Positions 34,493 through 44,409 are shown, numbered from the stretch's first letter. The stretch is DNA of 64,000 nt from Bacteroidales bacterium (GCA_017430365.1 JAFRNC010000001.1:1-64000); one strand, 5' to 3'. A program made the numbers and translations. The notes: generated by a model from the sequence alone, not told the origin.

Positions 34493-34846
34493 ATGTCAGG
34501 ACAAAGTATCCCTAGGAAACGTGCTGTTATCAGCTACGAGAACATGTCGGAAGAACTTCTGGAAGCTTTCAAGGAGAAGTATCCCCACGGATATGCCGAC
34601 TACATGGGGGACATATTCAAAGTTGACAAGCCTGACGGCACTTCGTTCTATGCCGTTACACTGGAGATTCCGGACGCGCTTTACCTTGTCAAGATCAAGG
34701 TGAAGGTGGACGACTATGAGGATGCTGAAGAAGTTTTCAAGAGCGACGACGGCGACGACGGTGACGAAGGGGAGGGCGGAAGCTTCCCCGCTTCGGACGA
34801 CGATATCGCCGCGGCCGAAGCTGCCCAGGAAGAAGGTGAAGACTGA
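34493..34846 (+). CDS. Conserved-looking small acidic protein
   Basis: A 117-aa cytoplasmic protein. The first 75 residues look globular (MSEELLEAFKEKYPHGYADY and SFYAVTLEIPDALYLVKIKV). The last 40 residues are very acidic, with runs such as KSDDGDDGDEGEGG. This layout superficially recalls the delta subunit of Gram-positive RNA polymerase, but I see no sequence match and do not assign it. It has its own promoter, and its 3' end overlaps the likely start of the CLC gene by 11 bp. Confidence 0.65.
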   Translation: MSGQSIPRKRAVISYENMSEELLEAFKEKYPHGYADYMGDIFKVDKPDGTSFYAVTLEIPDALYLVKIKVKVDDYEDAEEVFKSDDGDDGDEGEGGSFPASDDDIAAAEAAQEEGED

Positions 34847-36563
34847 AAAGACAAAGCTTCTGCTGCTTGCGGTGTTGGTGGGATTGCTGTGCGGATGCGC
34901 GGCAATTTTGCTTAAGTGGCTTATCTCCATCATACAGGAAGGACTGACCTCGTGGATCGACACATCCGCCGAAGGGCTGTTGTATCTTGTCTATCCCGGT
35001 ATCGGCATGCTGCTGTCGCTCATTTTCGTCCGTTACCTGCTCAAGGACGATATCGGCCACGGCGTGACCAAGGTCCTGCAGGCAGTTTCGAAGAATGATT
35101 CCAATATAAAGGCGCACAATACCTGGTCGTCCATAGCCGCCAGTTCCGTTACCATCGGCTTCGGCGGCAGCGTCGGTGCCGAGGCCCCTATCGTCTACTC
35201 CGGAGCGGCCATAGGATCGGTAGTCGCCCGCCGTGCAGGCCTTTCCTACAAGAACGTTACCATGCTGCTGGGCTGCGGCGCCGCCGCCGCGATCGCGGGT
35301 ACTTTCAAGGCCCCGCTCGCCGGTGTGCTTTTCACACTGGAGATCCTCATGTTCAACATGTCGATGAACGCCATCCTTCCGCTGCTCCTGTCATCAGTGA
35401 CGGCGACGGTGGTGACATATATTTTCATGGGGAACGATGTCCAGTTTGCAGGTACTATTGAGGCTTTCCGCATCGGCAACATCCCCTTCTATCTGATACT
35501 CGGAATATTCTGCGGCTTCATGTCGCTATACTTCATGCGCGTCACCCTGAAGGTCGAGGACAGGATGAGGCATCTGGGCAACCCTTTCTGGCGCTGGATA
35601 ATCTGCGCCGCATTGCTGGGCGTGCTGATTTTCCTCTTCCCCCCTCTCTACGGCGAGGGATACCATTCGCTTTCCCTGATGCTCAACAACAACCCCGGAG
35701 AGGTGTCGATGGCGGTTTTCGGTGACCATCTGCTCAAAAACGAGTGGCTTTTCCTGCTCTATTTCGCCGCCATCCTGCTTTTCAAAGTCTTCGCCACAGC
35801 TTTCACCAATGCAGGCGGCGGAGTCGGAGGCACCTTCGGTCCGACGCTGGTCAGCGGTGGCCTGGCCGGTTTCGTAATTGCCCGGCTGATCAATCTCAGC
35901 GGCATTGCCGGAGTCCCCGAGGCAAATTTCGTCCTTGCCGGAATGGGTGGACTGATGGCCGGAGTGATGCAGGCCCCGATGACGGCAATCTTCCTCATCG
36001 CCGAGATCACCGGAGGATACGAGCTGCTCATCCCTCTTATCATAACGGCCTCTATCAGCTACGCGACAATACGTTTCTTCGAGCACTACTCCATCTACAC
36101 CAAGCGGATAGCCGCACAAGGGGAACTGCTCACCCACGACAGCGACCAGGCGGTGCTCACGCTCCTGAAGACAGGAGATCTGATAGAGCACGATTTCACC
36201 CCGGTATATGCTGACGGGACCCTCGGCGACGTGGTCGACGCCATATCCAGGTCAAGCCGCAATCTTTTCCCCGTGCTCGACCATGAAGGCCGTTTCCAGG
36301 GAGTCGTGACCCTCGACGACGTGCGCGGCATGATGTTCGACCGCTCCAGGTACGATTCCGTGAAAATAGGATCGATCATGAAGAGCGCCCCGGCTTTCAT
36401 CTATCAGGACGAGAAGATGGACAGCGTAATGGACAAATTCGAATCGACCCAGGCCTGGAACCTCCCGGTGATGGACGATGAAAACAAATATCTGGGTTTC
36501 GTGTCGAAGAGCAAGATTTTCTCTTCCTACCGCGACCAGCTCAAAGTGGTTTCCAATGAATAG
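34836..36563 (+). CDS. CLC-family chloride channel/transporter with CBS domains
   Basis: A 575-aa membrane protein. The CLC core (about residues 5-420) has GFGGSVGAEAPIVYSGAAIG, with the gating-type glutamate in a GxExP version of the filter motif, and GGGVGGTFGPTLVSGGLAG, then GMGGLMAGVMQAPMTAIFL. Two CBS domains follow (about 440-570), which usually bind adenine nucleotides. GTG 34836, preceded by AGGAAG, is chosen as start; an ATG at 34716 would place 40 basic, low-complexity residues inside the preceding gene's reading frame and is unlikely. It overlaps tex by 8 bp. Confidence 0.88.
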   Translation: MKTEKTKLLLLAVLVGLLCGCAAILLKWLISIIQEGLTSWIDTSAEGLLYLVYPGIGMLLSLIFVRYLLKDDIGHGVTKVLQAVSKNDSNIKAHNTWSSIAASSVTIGFGGSVGAEAPIVYSGAAIGSVVARRAGLSYKNVTMLLGCGAAAAIAGTFKAPLAGVLFTLEILMFNMSMNAILPLLLSSVTATVVTYIFMGNDVQFAGTIEAFRIGNIPFYLILGIFCGFMSLYFMRVTLKVEDRMRHLGNPFWRWIICAALLGVLIFLFPPLYGEGYHSLSLMLNNNPGEVSMAVFGDHLLKNEWLFLLYFAAILLFKVFATAFTNAGGGVGGTFGPTLVSGGLAGFVIARLINLSGIAGVPEANFVLAGMGGLMAGVMQAPMTAIFLIAEITGGYELLIPLIITASISYATIRFFEHYSIYTKRIAAQGELLTHDSDQAVLTLLKTGDLIEHDFTPVYADGTLGDVVDAISRSSRNLFPVLDHEGRFQGVVTLDDVRGMMFDRSRYDSVKIGSIMKSAPAFIYQDEKMDSVMDKFESTQAWNLPVMDDENKYLGFVSKSKIFSSYRDQLKVVSNE

Positions 36564-38691
36564 CCTCTACATCGACCACATAGCCCGCCAGCTGCAGGTA
36601 GCCGCCTGGCAGGTGGAACACTGCATAGGACTCTTCGAAGAAGGGGCCACCGTCCCGTTCATCAGCCGTTACCGCAAGGAGCGCACCGGAGCCCTCGACG
36701 AGATCCAGGTCGCGGCCGTCAAGCACTATTTCCTCCGCTTCACGGAACTGGAGAAGCGCAAGGCGGCCATACTGAAAAGCATTGAAGAACAGGGACAGTT
36801 GACCGACGCCCTGCGCGAGGCGATTGAGAACGAGGTCGACGCCCAGACCGTTGAGGACCTCTATCTGCCGTTCCGTCCCAAGCGCCGCACCCGTGCCAGC
36901 GTGGCCCGCGAGAAGGGCTACGGCCCTCTTGCGGACAAATTGTGGGCGATGGAACTGGACCGCCCGGAACGTGAGGACCCCGAAGCCCTTGCCGGAGCAC
37001 GCGACATTGTCGCCGAGATGATATCCGAAAGCCAGCCGGTCCGTTCGCAGCTCCGCGACCTGTACCAGCGCTGGGGCACCGTGGTCTCGCATGTCGCACG
37101 TGGCAAGGAAGAGGATCCGGAGGCGCTCAACTACCAGAATTATTTCGATTTCTCGCAGCGGCTCGACCGCATACCCTCGCACCGTCTGCTGGCCATGCTC
37201 CGGGCCCGTTCCCTCGATCTCGTATCGGTCAGGGTGGAGGTCAATCCCGAGCATGCCATTGAGAGGATCGAGCGCAAGGTGTATGAGAAAAAGCGCCGTC
37301 CCACATCCTCCTGCAGGGAGCAGGTCGGGATGGCGGTGCAGGACGCTTACAAGCGTCTTCTTCATCCTTCGATAGAGAATGAAACCCTTGCACAGGCGAA
37401 GGAGAAAGCCGATATCGAGGCGATAAGGGTGTTCGGGGAGAACCTCCGCGAGCTGCTCCTCGCCCCCCCGGTCGGGCAGAAGAGGACACTGGCCATCGAC
37501 CCCGGATTCAGGACAGGATGCAAGGTGGTTTGCCTTGACGCGCAGGGAGCCCTGCTGCACAACGACACCATCTATCCCCACCCTCCGGTCAACGAGAAGA
37601 TAGCCGCGATGAAGAAGATATCATCGATGGTGGAGGCATACAAGATAGAGGTGATAGCCATCGGGAACGGTACGGCCAGCCGCGAAACCGAAGCGTTCAT
37701 CAAGAAGGTCGCCCTGCCCGAAGGTGTGCGGGTCTACTCGGTAAGCGAAGACGGCGCATCCGTCTATTCCGCTTCCGAAGTCGCCAGGGAAGAGTTCCCC
37801 GACTACGACGTCACGGTCCGCGGTGCGGTCTCCATCGGGCGCAGGCTCATGGACCCTCTGGCAGAACTGGTCAAGATCGACCCCAAGAGCATCGGTGTGG
37901 GGCAGTACCAGCACGATGTGGACCAGAATCTTCTCAGGGAGCGGCTCGACGAGACCGTGGAGAGCTGCGTCAACAGCGTAGGCATCAACCTGAACACCGC
38001 CAGCAGCTGGTTGCTCAGGTATGTTTCAGGCATCGGCCCGGTAATCGCGCGCAACATCGTGGACTACCGCACCAAGAACGGGCCCTTCTCCTCGCGGAAC
38101 GATCTGATGAATGTCAGCCGGCTCGGGGCAAAGGTCTACGAACAGTGCGCCGGATTCCTCAGGATTCCTGGTGCCGCGAATCCCCTCGACAATACTGCGG
38201 TTCATCCGGAGCGCTACGCCCTGGTGGAGAAGATGGCTTCCGATGCCGGGGTCCCCGTGAGCCGTTTCGTCGAGGATGCCGGAGTGCGCTCAGGCGTGGA
38301 CCTGAAGCGCTATGTCTCCACGGAGGCGGGCATGCCCACGCTCGGCGACATCATGGCCGAACTCGCCAAGAGGGGGCGCGATCCGCGCGGCTCCATACAT
38401 GTATTCGAATTCTCGCAGGAGATTAAATCGATCGAGGACATCGAGGTCGGCATGATACTTCCCTGTGTAGTTACCAACGTGACCGCATTCGGCGCATTCG
38501 TCGATATCGGCATTCACGAACACGGCCTGATACATGTCTCCCAGATGGCGGACAAATATGTGGGCGACCCTTCGAAGGTACTGAAGGTACACCAGCAGCT
38601 GGAAGCCCGGGTCATAAGCGTCGATCTGAAAAGGGGAAGGATAGGGCTTTCATTGAAAGGAATGAATAAAGAGAGGAAAGATGAAAGGTAG
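36556..38691 (+). CDS. tex: Tex-family RNA-binding transcription accessory protein
   Basis: A 711-aa cytoplasmic nucleic-acid-binding protein. The start MNSLYIDHIARQLQV at 36556 gives the normal Tex N-terminus. The N-terminal helical region (FISRYRKERTGALDE), the YqgF/RNaseH-like domain (LAIDPGFRTGCKV), the helix-hairpin-helix part (SWLLRYVSGIGPVIARNIV) and a C-terminal S1 domain (VGMILPCVVTNVTAFGAFVD) are all in order. Tex affects transcription and tolerance to stress in several bacteria. It overlaps both neighbours. Confidence 0.95.
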   Translation: MNSLYIDHIARQLQVAAWQVEHCIGLFEEGATVPFISRYRKERTGALDEIQVAAVKHYFLRFTELEKRKAAILKSIEEQGQLTDALREAIENEVDAQTVEDLYLPFRPKRRTRASVAREKGYGPLADKLWAMELDRPEREDPEALAGARDIVAEMISESQPVRSQLRDLYQRWGTVVSHVARGKEEDPEALNYQNYFDFSQRLDRIPSHRLLAMLRARSLDLVSVRVEVNPEHAIERIERKVYEKKRRPTSSCREQVGMAVQDAYKRLLHPSIENETLAQAKEKADIEAIRVFGENLRELLLAPPVGQKRTLAIDPGFRTGCKVVCLDAQGALLHNDTIYPHPPVNEKIAAMKKISSMVEAYKIEVIAIGNGTASRETEAFIKKVALPEGVRVYSVSEDGASVYSASEVAREEFPDYDVTVRGAVSIGRRLMDPLAELVKIDPKSIGVGQYQHDVDQNLLRERLDETVESCVNSVGINLNTASSWLLRYVSGIGPVIARNIVDYRTKNGPFSSRNDLMNVSRLGAKVYEQCAGFLRIPGAANPLDNTAVHPERYALVEKMASDAGVPVSRFVEDAGVRSGVDLKRYVSTEAGMPTLGDIMAELAKRGRDPRGSIHVFEFSQEIKSIEDIEVGMILPCVVTNVTAFGAFVDIGIHEHGLIHVSQMADKYVGDPSKVLKVHQQLEARVISVDLKRGRIGLSLKGMNKERKDER

Positions 38692-41074
38692 GTTGAAAGA
38701 CATCGGAATCGCCGCCTTGACAGCGGCGATCCTCTTTCTTGCACCCGCCGTGGCGTCGGCCCAGCGGGTTACTGTAAGCGGCTATATGACCGACGCCTCG
38801 TCGGGAGAGTCGCTTATCAGCGCAGCATTGTTGGAGCAGCTTTCCGGAAAGGGGACGGTTACCAACAATTACGGCTTCTATACCTTGACGTTGAACAAGG
38901 GCGAGGTATCTTTGGAGTATTCCTATACGGGTTTCGAGCCTTTCCGCACCGGTTTCAGCCTGGAGCGGGACACTGTGATCAACATTGCCCTGAAGCCTGC
39001 GCCCGAGATGCTGTCAGGAGCTTCAGTCACTGCATCCCGCTCCGAGACGGGAGTCCGCGGAACACAGATGAGTACCGTCGAGATACCGGTCCGCCAGATA
39101 CTGCGCGTACCTGCGCTGGCCGGGGAGGTCGACGTTATCAAGGCAATACAACTGCTTCCGGGGGTCCAGTCGGGCACGGAAGGTTCGGCAGGCCTGTATG
39201 TGCGGGGCGGCGGCCCCGACGAGAACCTCCTGCTGCTCGACGGGGTGCCGATTTACAACGTCAACCACATGATGGGATTCTTCTCGGTGTTCAACGCCGA
39301 CGCCATCAAGAATGTGACACTCTACAAAGGAAGTTTTCCGGCCCGTTTCGGCAGCCGGCTTTCCAGCATCGTGGACGTGCGCATGAAGGACGGTAACGAC
39401 CAGGAGTTCCACGGAAGCGCTTCCGTCGGCCTGCTCTCGGCCAAGTTCAACCTGGAGGGGCCCATAGTCAAGGGCAGGACGACATTCAACGTTTCAGCCC
39501 GCCGCACCTATTACGACATACTGGCGCAGCCCGTATTCATGTATATCAACCGCGATTCGCAGGACAGGGGCATGGGCGGCTATTACTTCTACGACATCAA
39601 CGCCAAACTGACCCACCGCTTCTCGAACCGTGACAAGCTTTACGTGAGCTACTACATGGGCGACGACCAGGTCTACGCCCGCGTGAAGATGAACGCCGAA
39701 AGGGAGAAAGACAATATGAAACTCGGCTGGTACTGGGGCAACATAGTGGGTTCGGTCCGCTGGAATCATCTCTTCGGCTCCAGGCTTTTCGTCAACACAA
39801 CGCTCAACTACACGCAATACCGGCACAAACTGGACGCCGACGTGAAGCATTATGAGTTGCAGAATGATCCGGCAAGCGCCTTCTCTCTTGGCTACAACTC
39901 CCTGATCAACGATATCTCGGCTTCATCGGACTTCGAATTCAACCCGTCCCCGCGCCACGACGTGCGTTTCGGCGCGACATTCATCCGGCACACTTTCAAA
40001 CCTTCGGTCAACACAGTCCATTACGAAGACAGGACCGGCGGAATGGAGATGGTTCAGGATACGACTTTCGGGGACAGGAATCTTTATACCGCGGAGGGAG
40101 CCGCCTACGTGGAAGACAACTGGACCGCTTTCGAGTGGCTGAAGATCAACGGAGGCCTGCGCATATCCCTCTACTCTACCGGGAAGAGCAATTATTTCTC
40201 GCTGGAACCGCGCCTTGGACTCCGTCTCCTCTTCTCCGAGCACTTTTCGATGAAGGCCTCATATTCGGAGATGAGCCAGTCCGTCCACATGCTCAGCAAC
40301 AGCAATATATCCATGCCGACCGACCTGTGGGTCCCTTCGACCGACAGGATACGCCCCATGCGCGCAAGGCAGGCCGCCGCCGGCCTTTTCTATGAACTCG
40401 GTCCGGTGGACTTCTCGCTGGAAGGATACTGGAAAGGGATGGACAATCTTCTGGAATACCGTGACGGAGCGACTTTCCTGGGTTCGAGCAGCGGCTGGGA
40501 GGACAAGGTGGCGTCCGGCCGGGGCTGGGCATACGGAATTGAGTTCCTCGTCCAGAAAAAGAGCGGCAGGTTTACGGGCTGGGTCGGATATACATGGTCG
40601 CGGACCATGCGCCTCTTTGACCGCGAAGGCAACGTGATCAATTTCGGCCGGCCTTTCCCCGCGAAATACGACAGGAGGCATGACCTGAGCATAGTCGCGT
40701 CGTACGAGTTCAGCAAGAAGTTCGACCTCTCGGCCACATTCGTCTATGGCACAGGCCTGTGCGGATCTCTCGCACTCCAGACCATCAGCGTTCCTCCGGG
40801 ATACAATTTCGACGCCGGGTCGTTCACGAATCCTTATCCCGTGGATTATCTCGAGAGCCGCAACAACTACCGCCTGCCGTCATACCAGAGGCTCGACATA
40901 GGTTTCAATTTCCACCGCGAGTTCCGCAGCGGCCGTCATAGGACGATCAACCTGAGCGTCTACAACGTTTATAACCGCAACAATCCCTTCCTGGTCTACC
41001 GTGTGGGATCGTCGCTCAAGCAACTCTCCATTTTCCCCATCATGCCGTCGCTGTCGTACACTTTTTATTTTTAG
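38681..41074 (+). CDS. TonB-dependent outer-membrane receptor with carboxypeptidase-like N-terminal domain
   Basis: A 797-aa outer-membrane transporter. A signal peptide (ends about ASAQ, residue 28) is followed by a carboxypeptidase-D-regulatory-like beta-sandwich (VSGYMTDASSGESLISAALL), then a plug domain (VDVIKAIQLLPGVQSG, GLYVRGGGPDENLLLLDGVP) and a 22-strand-type barrel ending in LSYTFYF, with the terminal phenylalanine needed for assembly. It overlaps tex by 11 bp and precedes the DUF4249 lipoprotein by 9 bp, a frequent pairing in Bacteroidota. The substrate cannot be predicted. Confidence 0.92.
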   Translation: MKGRLKDIGIAALTAAILFLAPAVASAQRVTVSGYMTDASSGESLISAALLEQLSGKGTVTNNYGFYTLTLNKGEVSLEYSYTGFEPFRTGFSLERDTVINIALKPAPEMLSGASVTASRSETGVRGTQMSTVEIPVRQILRVPALAGEVDVIKAIQLLPGVQSGTEGSAGLYVRGGGPDENLLLLDGVPIYNVNHMMGFFSVFNADAIKNVTLYKGSFPARFGSRLSSIVDVRMKDGNDQEFHGSASVGLLSAKFNLEGPIVKGRTTFNVSARRTYYDILAQPVFMYINRDSQDRGMGGYYFYDINAKLTHRFSNRDKLYVSYYMGDDQVYARVKMNAEREKDNMKLGWYWGNIVGSVRWNHLFGSRLFVNTTLNYTQYRHKLDADVKHYELQNDPASAFSLGYNSLINDISASSDFEFNPSPRHDVRFGATFIRHTFKPSVNTVHYEDRTGGMEMVQDTTFGDRNLYTAEGAAYVEDNWTAFEWLKINGGLRISLYSTGKSNYFSLEPRLGLRLLFSEHFSMKASYSEMSQSVHMLSNSNISMPTDLWVPSTDRIRPMRARQAAAGLFYELGPVDFSLEGYWKGMDNLLEYRDGATFLGSSSGWEDKVASGRGWAYGIEFLVQKKSGRFTGWVGYTWSRTMRLFDREGNVINFGRPFPAKYDRRHDLSIVASYEFSKKFDLSATFVYGTGLCGSLALQTISVPPGYNFDAGSFTNPYPVDYLESRNNYRLPSYQRLDIGFNFHREFRSGRHRTINLSVYNVYNRNNPFLVYRVGSSLKQLSIFPIMPSLSYTFYF

Positions 41075-41083
41075 GAGGAGGGA

Positions 41084-42013
41084 ATGATGAAAAAGATTAT
41101 CAATGTATTGGCGTTCCTTATTGCGGTGCTCATCGCCGCATCGTGCGAGAAGTACATAGAATTCAGCGGGGAGGAGAGCGAACCCCGCCTGACGGTGTCA
41201 GCCCTGGCGAAAGCCGGGGAGCCGTTCAGGGCATATGTTTCTTCGTCCCTCTTTTTCCTGGACAGCGACGGGATCGAAGCTTTCGTGAAGGATCTGGATG
41301 TTTCCAGGGGCGTGGTACAGGTGACTGTCAACGGAGAGTCCGGACCGGTAGCCATGCGGTGCATGCCCGAAAAGGTCGACGGAGCCCTGTTGTACGGCTG
41401 CGACTATGTCCCCCGTCCGGGGGACCGCATAGTGCTTGAGGCAGAGTTCCCGGGATTCGATCCCGTGCGTGCCGAGACACGCGTCCCGTATCCTCCGCGC
41501 TTTGAAATCACGTCCTTGAAGCCCGGCGGCGCTGATGAAGACATGGAGATGACGATACGCCTCAGCGATGACGGTTCCTACGAAAAGTATTATTTCCTGG
41601 CCCCGAAACGCGTGATGCCCTCTCCCTGGACAGAGGAGCCGGCGGAGGTTTTCTGCCGCTTCAATTCTGACGACATCGTCTTCAGGAACGTTGCCATGGG
41701 CGTGTTCGAAATCTATGGATTCCTCTTCGGGGACGACGATCTCGTAAGTTGCTATTTTTCCGACAGATTGATCCGGGGGCAGGAGCATTCTATGAAACTG
41801 GTCTTTCCCGGCGTCCGGCTTGCGGAAGGGGACAGATTCTCCGTTGAACTCCGCACGGTGACCGAAAGCCTGTACTGGTTCGACACTTCGTTCGCACAGA
41901 TGAGGAGCGATTTCAATATCTTCGCGGAAGGGGTTACGCTGTATTCCAACGTAACCGGCGGATACGGTGTCCTTTGCGCGTCGGCATCGGCCCGAATCGA
42001 TGTTGAATTGTAG
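41084..42013 (+). CDS. DUF4249-like lipoprotein, partner of the TonB receptor
   Basis: A 309-aa predicted lipoprotein (lipobox I-A-A-S-C). The mature sequence has the DUF4249 pattern: LTVSALAKAGEPFRAYVSSS, then VQVTVNGESGPV, RPGDRIVLEAEFPGFDPVRA and FSVELRTVTESLYWFD. It sits 9 bp after the TonB receptor behind a GGAGGAGGG ribosome site. Proteins of this family probably form the outer, substrate-capturing lid of the receptor, similar to the SusD arrangement. This is inferred from gene pairing. Confidence 0.85.
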   Translation: MMKKIINVLAFLIAVLIAASCEKYIEFSGEESEPRLTVSALAKAGEPFRAYVSSSLFFLDSDGIEAFVKDLDVSRGVVQVTVNGESGPVAMRCMPEKVDGALLYGCDYVPRPGDRIVLEAEFPGFDPVRAETRVPYPPRFEITSLKPGGADEDMEMTIRLSDDGSYEKYYFLAPKRVMPSPWTEEPAEVFCRFNSDDIVFRNVAMGVFEIYGFLFGDDDLVSCYFSDRLIRGQEHSMKLVFPGVRLAEGDRFSVELRTVTESLYWFDTSFAQMRSDFNIFAEGVTLYSNVTGGYGVLCASASARIDVEL

Positions 42014-42032
42014 AAATTATTTGCTATTTTTG
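42003..42032 (+). promoter_or_regulatory. Promoter of the glycosyltransferase/EamA/racemase/ftsY genes
   Basis: TTG at 42003-42005, 19 bp spacer, TATTTTTG at 42025-42032, matching TTG-N19-TAnnTTTG. It lies 24 bp before the start at 42057, partly inside the end of the DUF4249 gene. Confidence 0.7.
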
Positions 42033-42056
42033 CAAGATTGCTAAAAATAGGCAAAT

Positions 42057-42782
42057 ATGGACAGGAAAGTCATCATCATCCCTACCTACAACGAGAAGGA
42101 AAACATCGAAAAAATGATCAGGACGCTCCGCTCGCTCGAGGGCGACTATCACGTGCTGGTCATAGACGACGGCTCGCCCGACGGGACGGCCGCTATCGTC
42201 AGATCGCTTCAGGCGGAGTTTCCCGACGCTCTCCACATGATCGAGCGCAAGGGCAAACTGGGCCTGGGCACGGCGTATCTGACCGGATTCCGCTGGGCCC
42301 TCGAACACGGGTATGACTACATCTTCGAGATGGATGCCGACTTCTCCCACAAACCCGACGACGTGCCGCGCCTCTATGCCGCATGCGCCGGAGGCGGAGC
42401 GGACCTCGCCATAGGATCGCGCTACTGCAACGGCATCAGCGTCATCAACTGGCCTATCGGAAGGGTGATAATGTCCTACTACGCCTCGGCATATGTCCGT
42501 ACCGTCCTGCGCATGAAGGTCTACGATACCACCGCAGGATTCAAGTGCTATTCCCGCAAGGTCCTGGAAGCGATCGATTTCGACCGCATCCGTATGCATG
42601 GCTACGGTTTCCAGATCGAAATGAAATACAACGCCTATAAACTCGGCTTCAAGATAACCGAGGTGCCCATCATCTTCGAGGACCGCAAGGAGGGAACCTC
42701 CAAGATGAGTTCCGGTATCTTCGGCGAGGCTTTCTGGGGCGTGCTGATGCTGCGTTTCCGTAAAATCCGTCCGCGCCGATGA
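42057..42782 (+). CDS. Polyprenol-phosphate glycosyltransferase, DPM1-like
   Basis: A GT2 enzyme of 241 aa. It has VIIIPTYNEKENIEKMI, the nucleotide motif VIDDGSPDGTA, the metal motif EMDADFSHKPDDVPRL, GSRYCNGISVINWP and TAGFKCYSRKVLEAI, which together are typical of dolichol-phosphate mannosyltransferase-like proteins. It lacks C-terminal membrane helices, so it is the soluble DPM1 form. It likely transfers a hexose to polyprenol phosphate as a donor for periplasmic GT-C enzymes. It overlaps the next gene by 4 bp. Confidence 0.92.
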   Translation: MDRKVIIIPTYNEKENIEKMIRTLRSLEGDYHVLVIDDGSPDGTAAIVRSLQAEFPDALHMIERKGKLGLGTAYLTGFRWALEHGYDYIFEMDADFSHKPDDVPRLYAACAGGGADLAIGSRYCNGISVINWPIGRVIMSYYASAYVRTVLRMKVYDTTAGFKCYSRKVLEAIDFDRIRMHGYGFQIEMKYNAYKLGFKITEVPIIFEDRKEGTSKMSSGIFGEAFWGVLMLRFRKIRPRR

Positions 42783-43702
42783 GTGGGAAGGGGATAGGGC
42801 TTTTCTGGTATCTGGGTATCCTGGTTACCGTCTTCTTCTGGGGAATGTCCTTCCTCTGGAGCGACCAGGTGCTGGATCTCGGAGTGCCCGTATTCACCTT
42901 CATTTTCATCAGGATGGTGATCGCCGCCACCGCCCTGACGCTCTTCAGCCTGCTGACCGGCAAGTTCCAGCGCATACGCAAGGGCGATTTCAAATGGTTC
43001 GCCGCGATGACCGCCTTCGAACCTTTCCTCTATTTCCTCGGGGAGACCTTCGGATTGAAAATCACGGGTTCGCCTACGCTGTGTTCGGTCATCATAGCCA
43101 CGATTCCGGTCTTCAGCCTGGTCGTCGGCTGGATAGTGTTCCGCGAGAAACTTTCCGCTCTCAACCGTGCCGGCATCTTCCTGGCGGTTGCGGGCGTCAT
43201 ATTCTTCATAATCCTCGGAGGCAGCCTCCATACCGACTACCTCTACGGCATCGCGATACTGGTACTTGCCGTCATAGGCTCGACCGGATATACTGCCATC
43301 TGCAAGAAACTGGGCAATAAGGGATACAACGCCTTTTCGATAGTCGCCTGGCAGTTCATCCTCGCCATCGGATTCTTCCTCATACCTTTCCTGATCTGGG
43401 GAGTCTCTGCGTGGAAGCCTGAACACCTTTCCTGGAAGGTGCTCAGGCCGATAACCGAACTTGCAGTCCTGTGCTCCGGTGTGGCTTTCGTGATCTATGC
43501 CGCTTGCGTCGACCGGATAGGGATGACACGCACGGTGGTTTTCCTTCCCCTTGTCGCTATAGTCTCCGCCGTGGCGGCATCCCTGCTGGGCCAGGACGAA
43601 ATCAGGCCGCTGCAGTTTGTCGGCATAGCACTCGCAATGGCAGGAGTCGCTATGGCCCAGGCACAGACGGGTGTCATTGATCCTAAACTTCAAAAACAAT
43701 AA
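42779..43702 (+). CDS. EamA-family (DMT) transporter
   Basis: A 307-aa inner-membrane protein with about ten helices in two EamA halves. TVFFWGMSFLWSDQVLDLG, SPTLCSVIIATIPVFSLVVG and GSTGYTAICKKLG are family-like. It is coupled by a 4-bp overlap to the glycosyltransferase before it, and its last base is shared with the racemase start. The substrate is unknown. Confidence 0.87.
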   Translation: MSGKGIGLFWYLGILVTVFFWGMSFLWSDQVLDLGVPVFTFIFIRMVIAATALTLFSLLTGKFQRIRKGDFKWFAAMTAFEPFLYFLGETFGLKITGSPTLCSVIIATIPVFSLVVGWIVFREKLSALNRAGIFLAVAGVIFFIILGGSLHTDYLYGIAILVLAVIGSTGYTAICKKLGNKGYNAFSIVAWQFILAIGFFLIPFLIWGVSAWKPEHLSWKVLRPITELAVLCSGVAFVIYAACVDRIGMTRTVVFLPLVAIVSAVAASLLGQDEIRPLQFVGIALAMAGVAMAQAQTGVIDPKLQKQ

Positions 43703-44409
43703 TGAAAAACAACGGACTTACATTGGGTGTACTCGGAGGCATGGGACCGGCGGCTACCGCCGAATTCCAGCGTCTGCTGGCCGTAAAGGCGCCTGCCGAC
43801 TGCGACCAGGAGCATCCGCGGATGATAGTCTATTCCCATACCGTCACCCCCGACCGCACCACTTACCTTCTCGGCAAAGGTCCCGACCCCGAGCCGTATC
43901 TGCTCGACGGATTGCGGACCCTTGAAAAATGGGGCGCTGACCGGCTTGCCGTAACCTGCAACACGGCCCACCATTTCATAGACAAATTCCTGGAGCAGGG
44001 ACTGATCGACGTCCCCGTGATCCACATTATTGACGAAACCATACGGACCTGCATGGAACGGAGCCCCCGGGGAGCCTGGCTGACGGCTACGCTCGGGACG
44101 ATCAATACCGGCATCTACCAGCGCCATGCGGCTTCGTGCGGCTATCGTTTCCGTGTTCCCGACGAAGCCATGTGCGTCGAAATCCACGAAGTGACCGACC
44201 TCGTCAAGGCCGGACGGCAGCAGGAAGCCGGCGTCCGGTACCGCGCAATCGTGGAGCGGCTCTGGGAAATCGAACGCATGTCTGTAGTCTGCGCATGCAC
44301 GGAACTCCCCGTAGCATGGCAGCAGGCAGGACTTCCTCCGGAGATGGGCATATCCTCGCTCGAGGCACTGGCCGACGGATGTATCAGAGAACTCTATAAA
44401 CCTTTGTAA
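43702..44409 (+). CDS. Aspartate/glutamate racemase family protein
   Basis: A cofactor-independent amino-acid racemase of 235 aa. The two catalytic cysteines are in VTCNTAHHF and CACTELP, and the N-terminus GVLGGMGPAATAEF is the signature of the aspartate racemase branch rather than MurI. It probably interconverts L- and D-aspartate or a related acidic amino acid. ftsY starts 3 bp later. Confidence 0.9.
   Translation: MKNNGLTLGVLGGMGPAATAEFQRLLAVKAPADCDQEHPRMIVYSHTVTPDRTTYLLGKGPDPEPYLLDGLRTLEKWGADRLAVTCNTAHHFIDKFLEQGLIDVPVIHIIDETIRTCMERSPRGAWLTATLGTINTGIYQRHAASCGYRFRVPDEAMCVEIHEVTDLVKAGRQQEAGVRYRAIVERLWEIERMSVVCACTELPVAWQQAGLPPEMGISSLEALADGCIRELYKPL

Noticed and set aside
34716..34835. An upstream ATG that would extend the CLC channel by 40 residues
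   Set aside because: The extension is basic low-complexity sequence read in another frame of the acidic-protein gene; GTG 34836 with AGGAAG in front gives a normal start.
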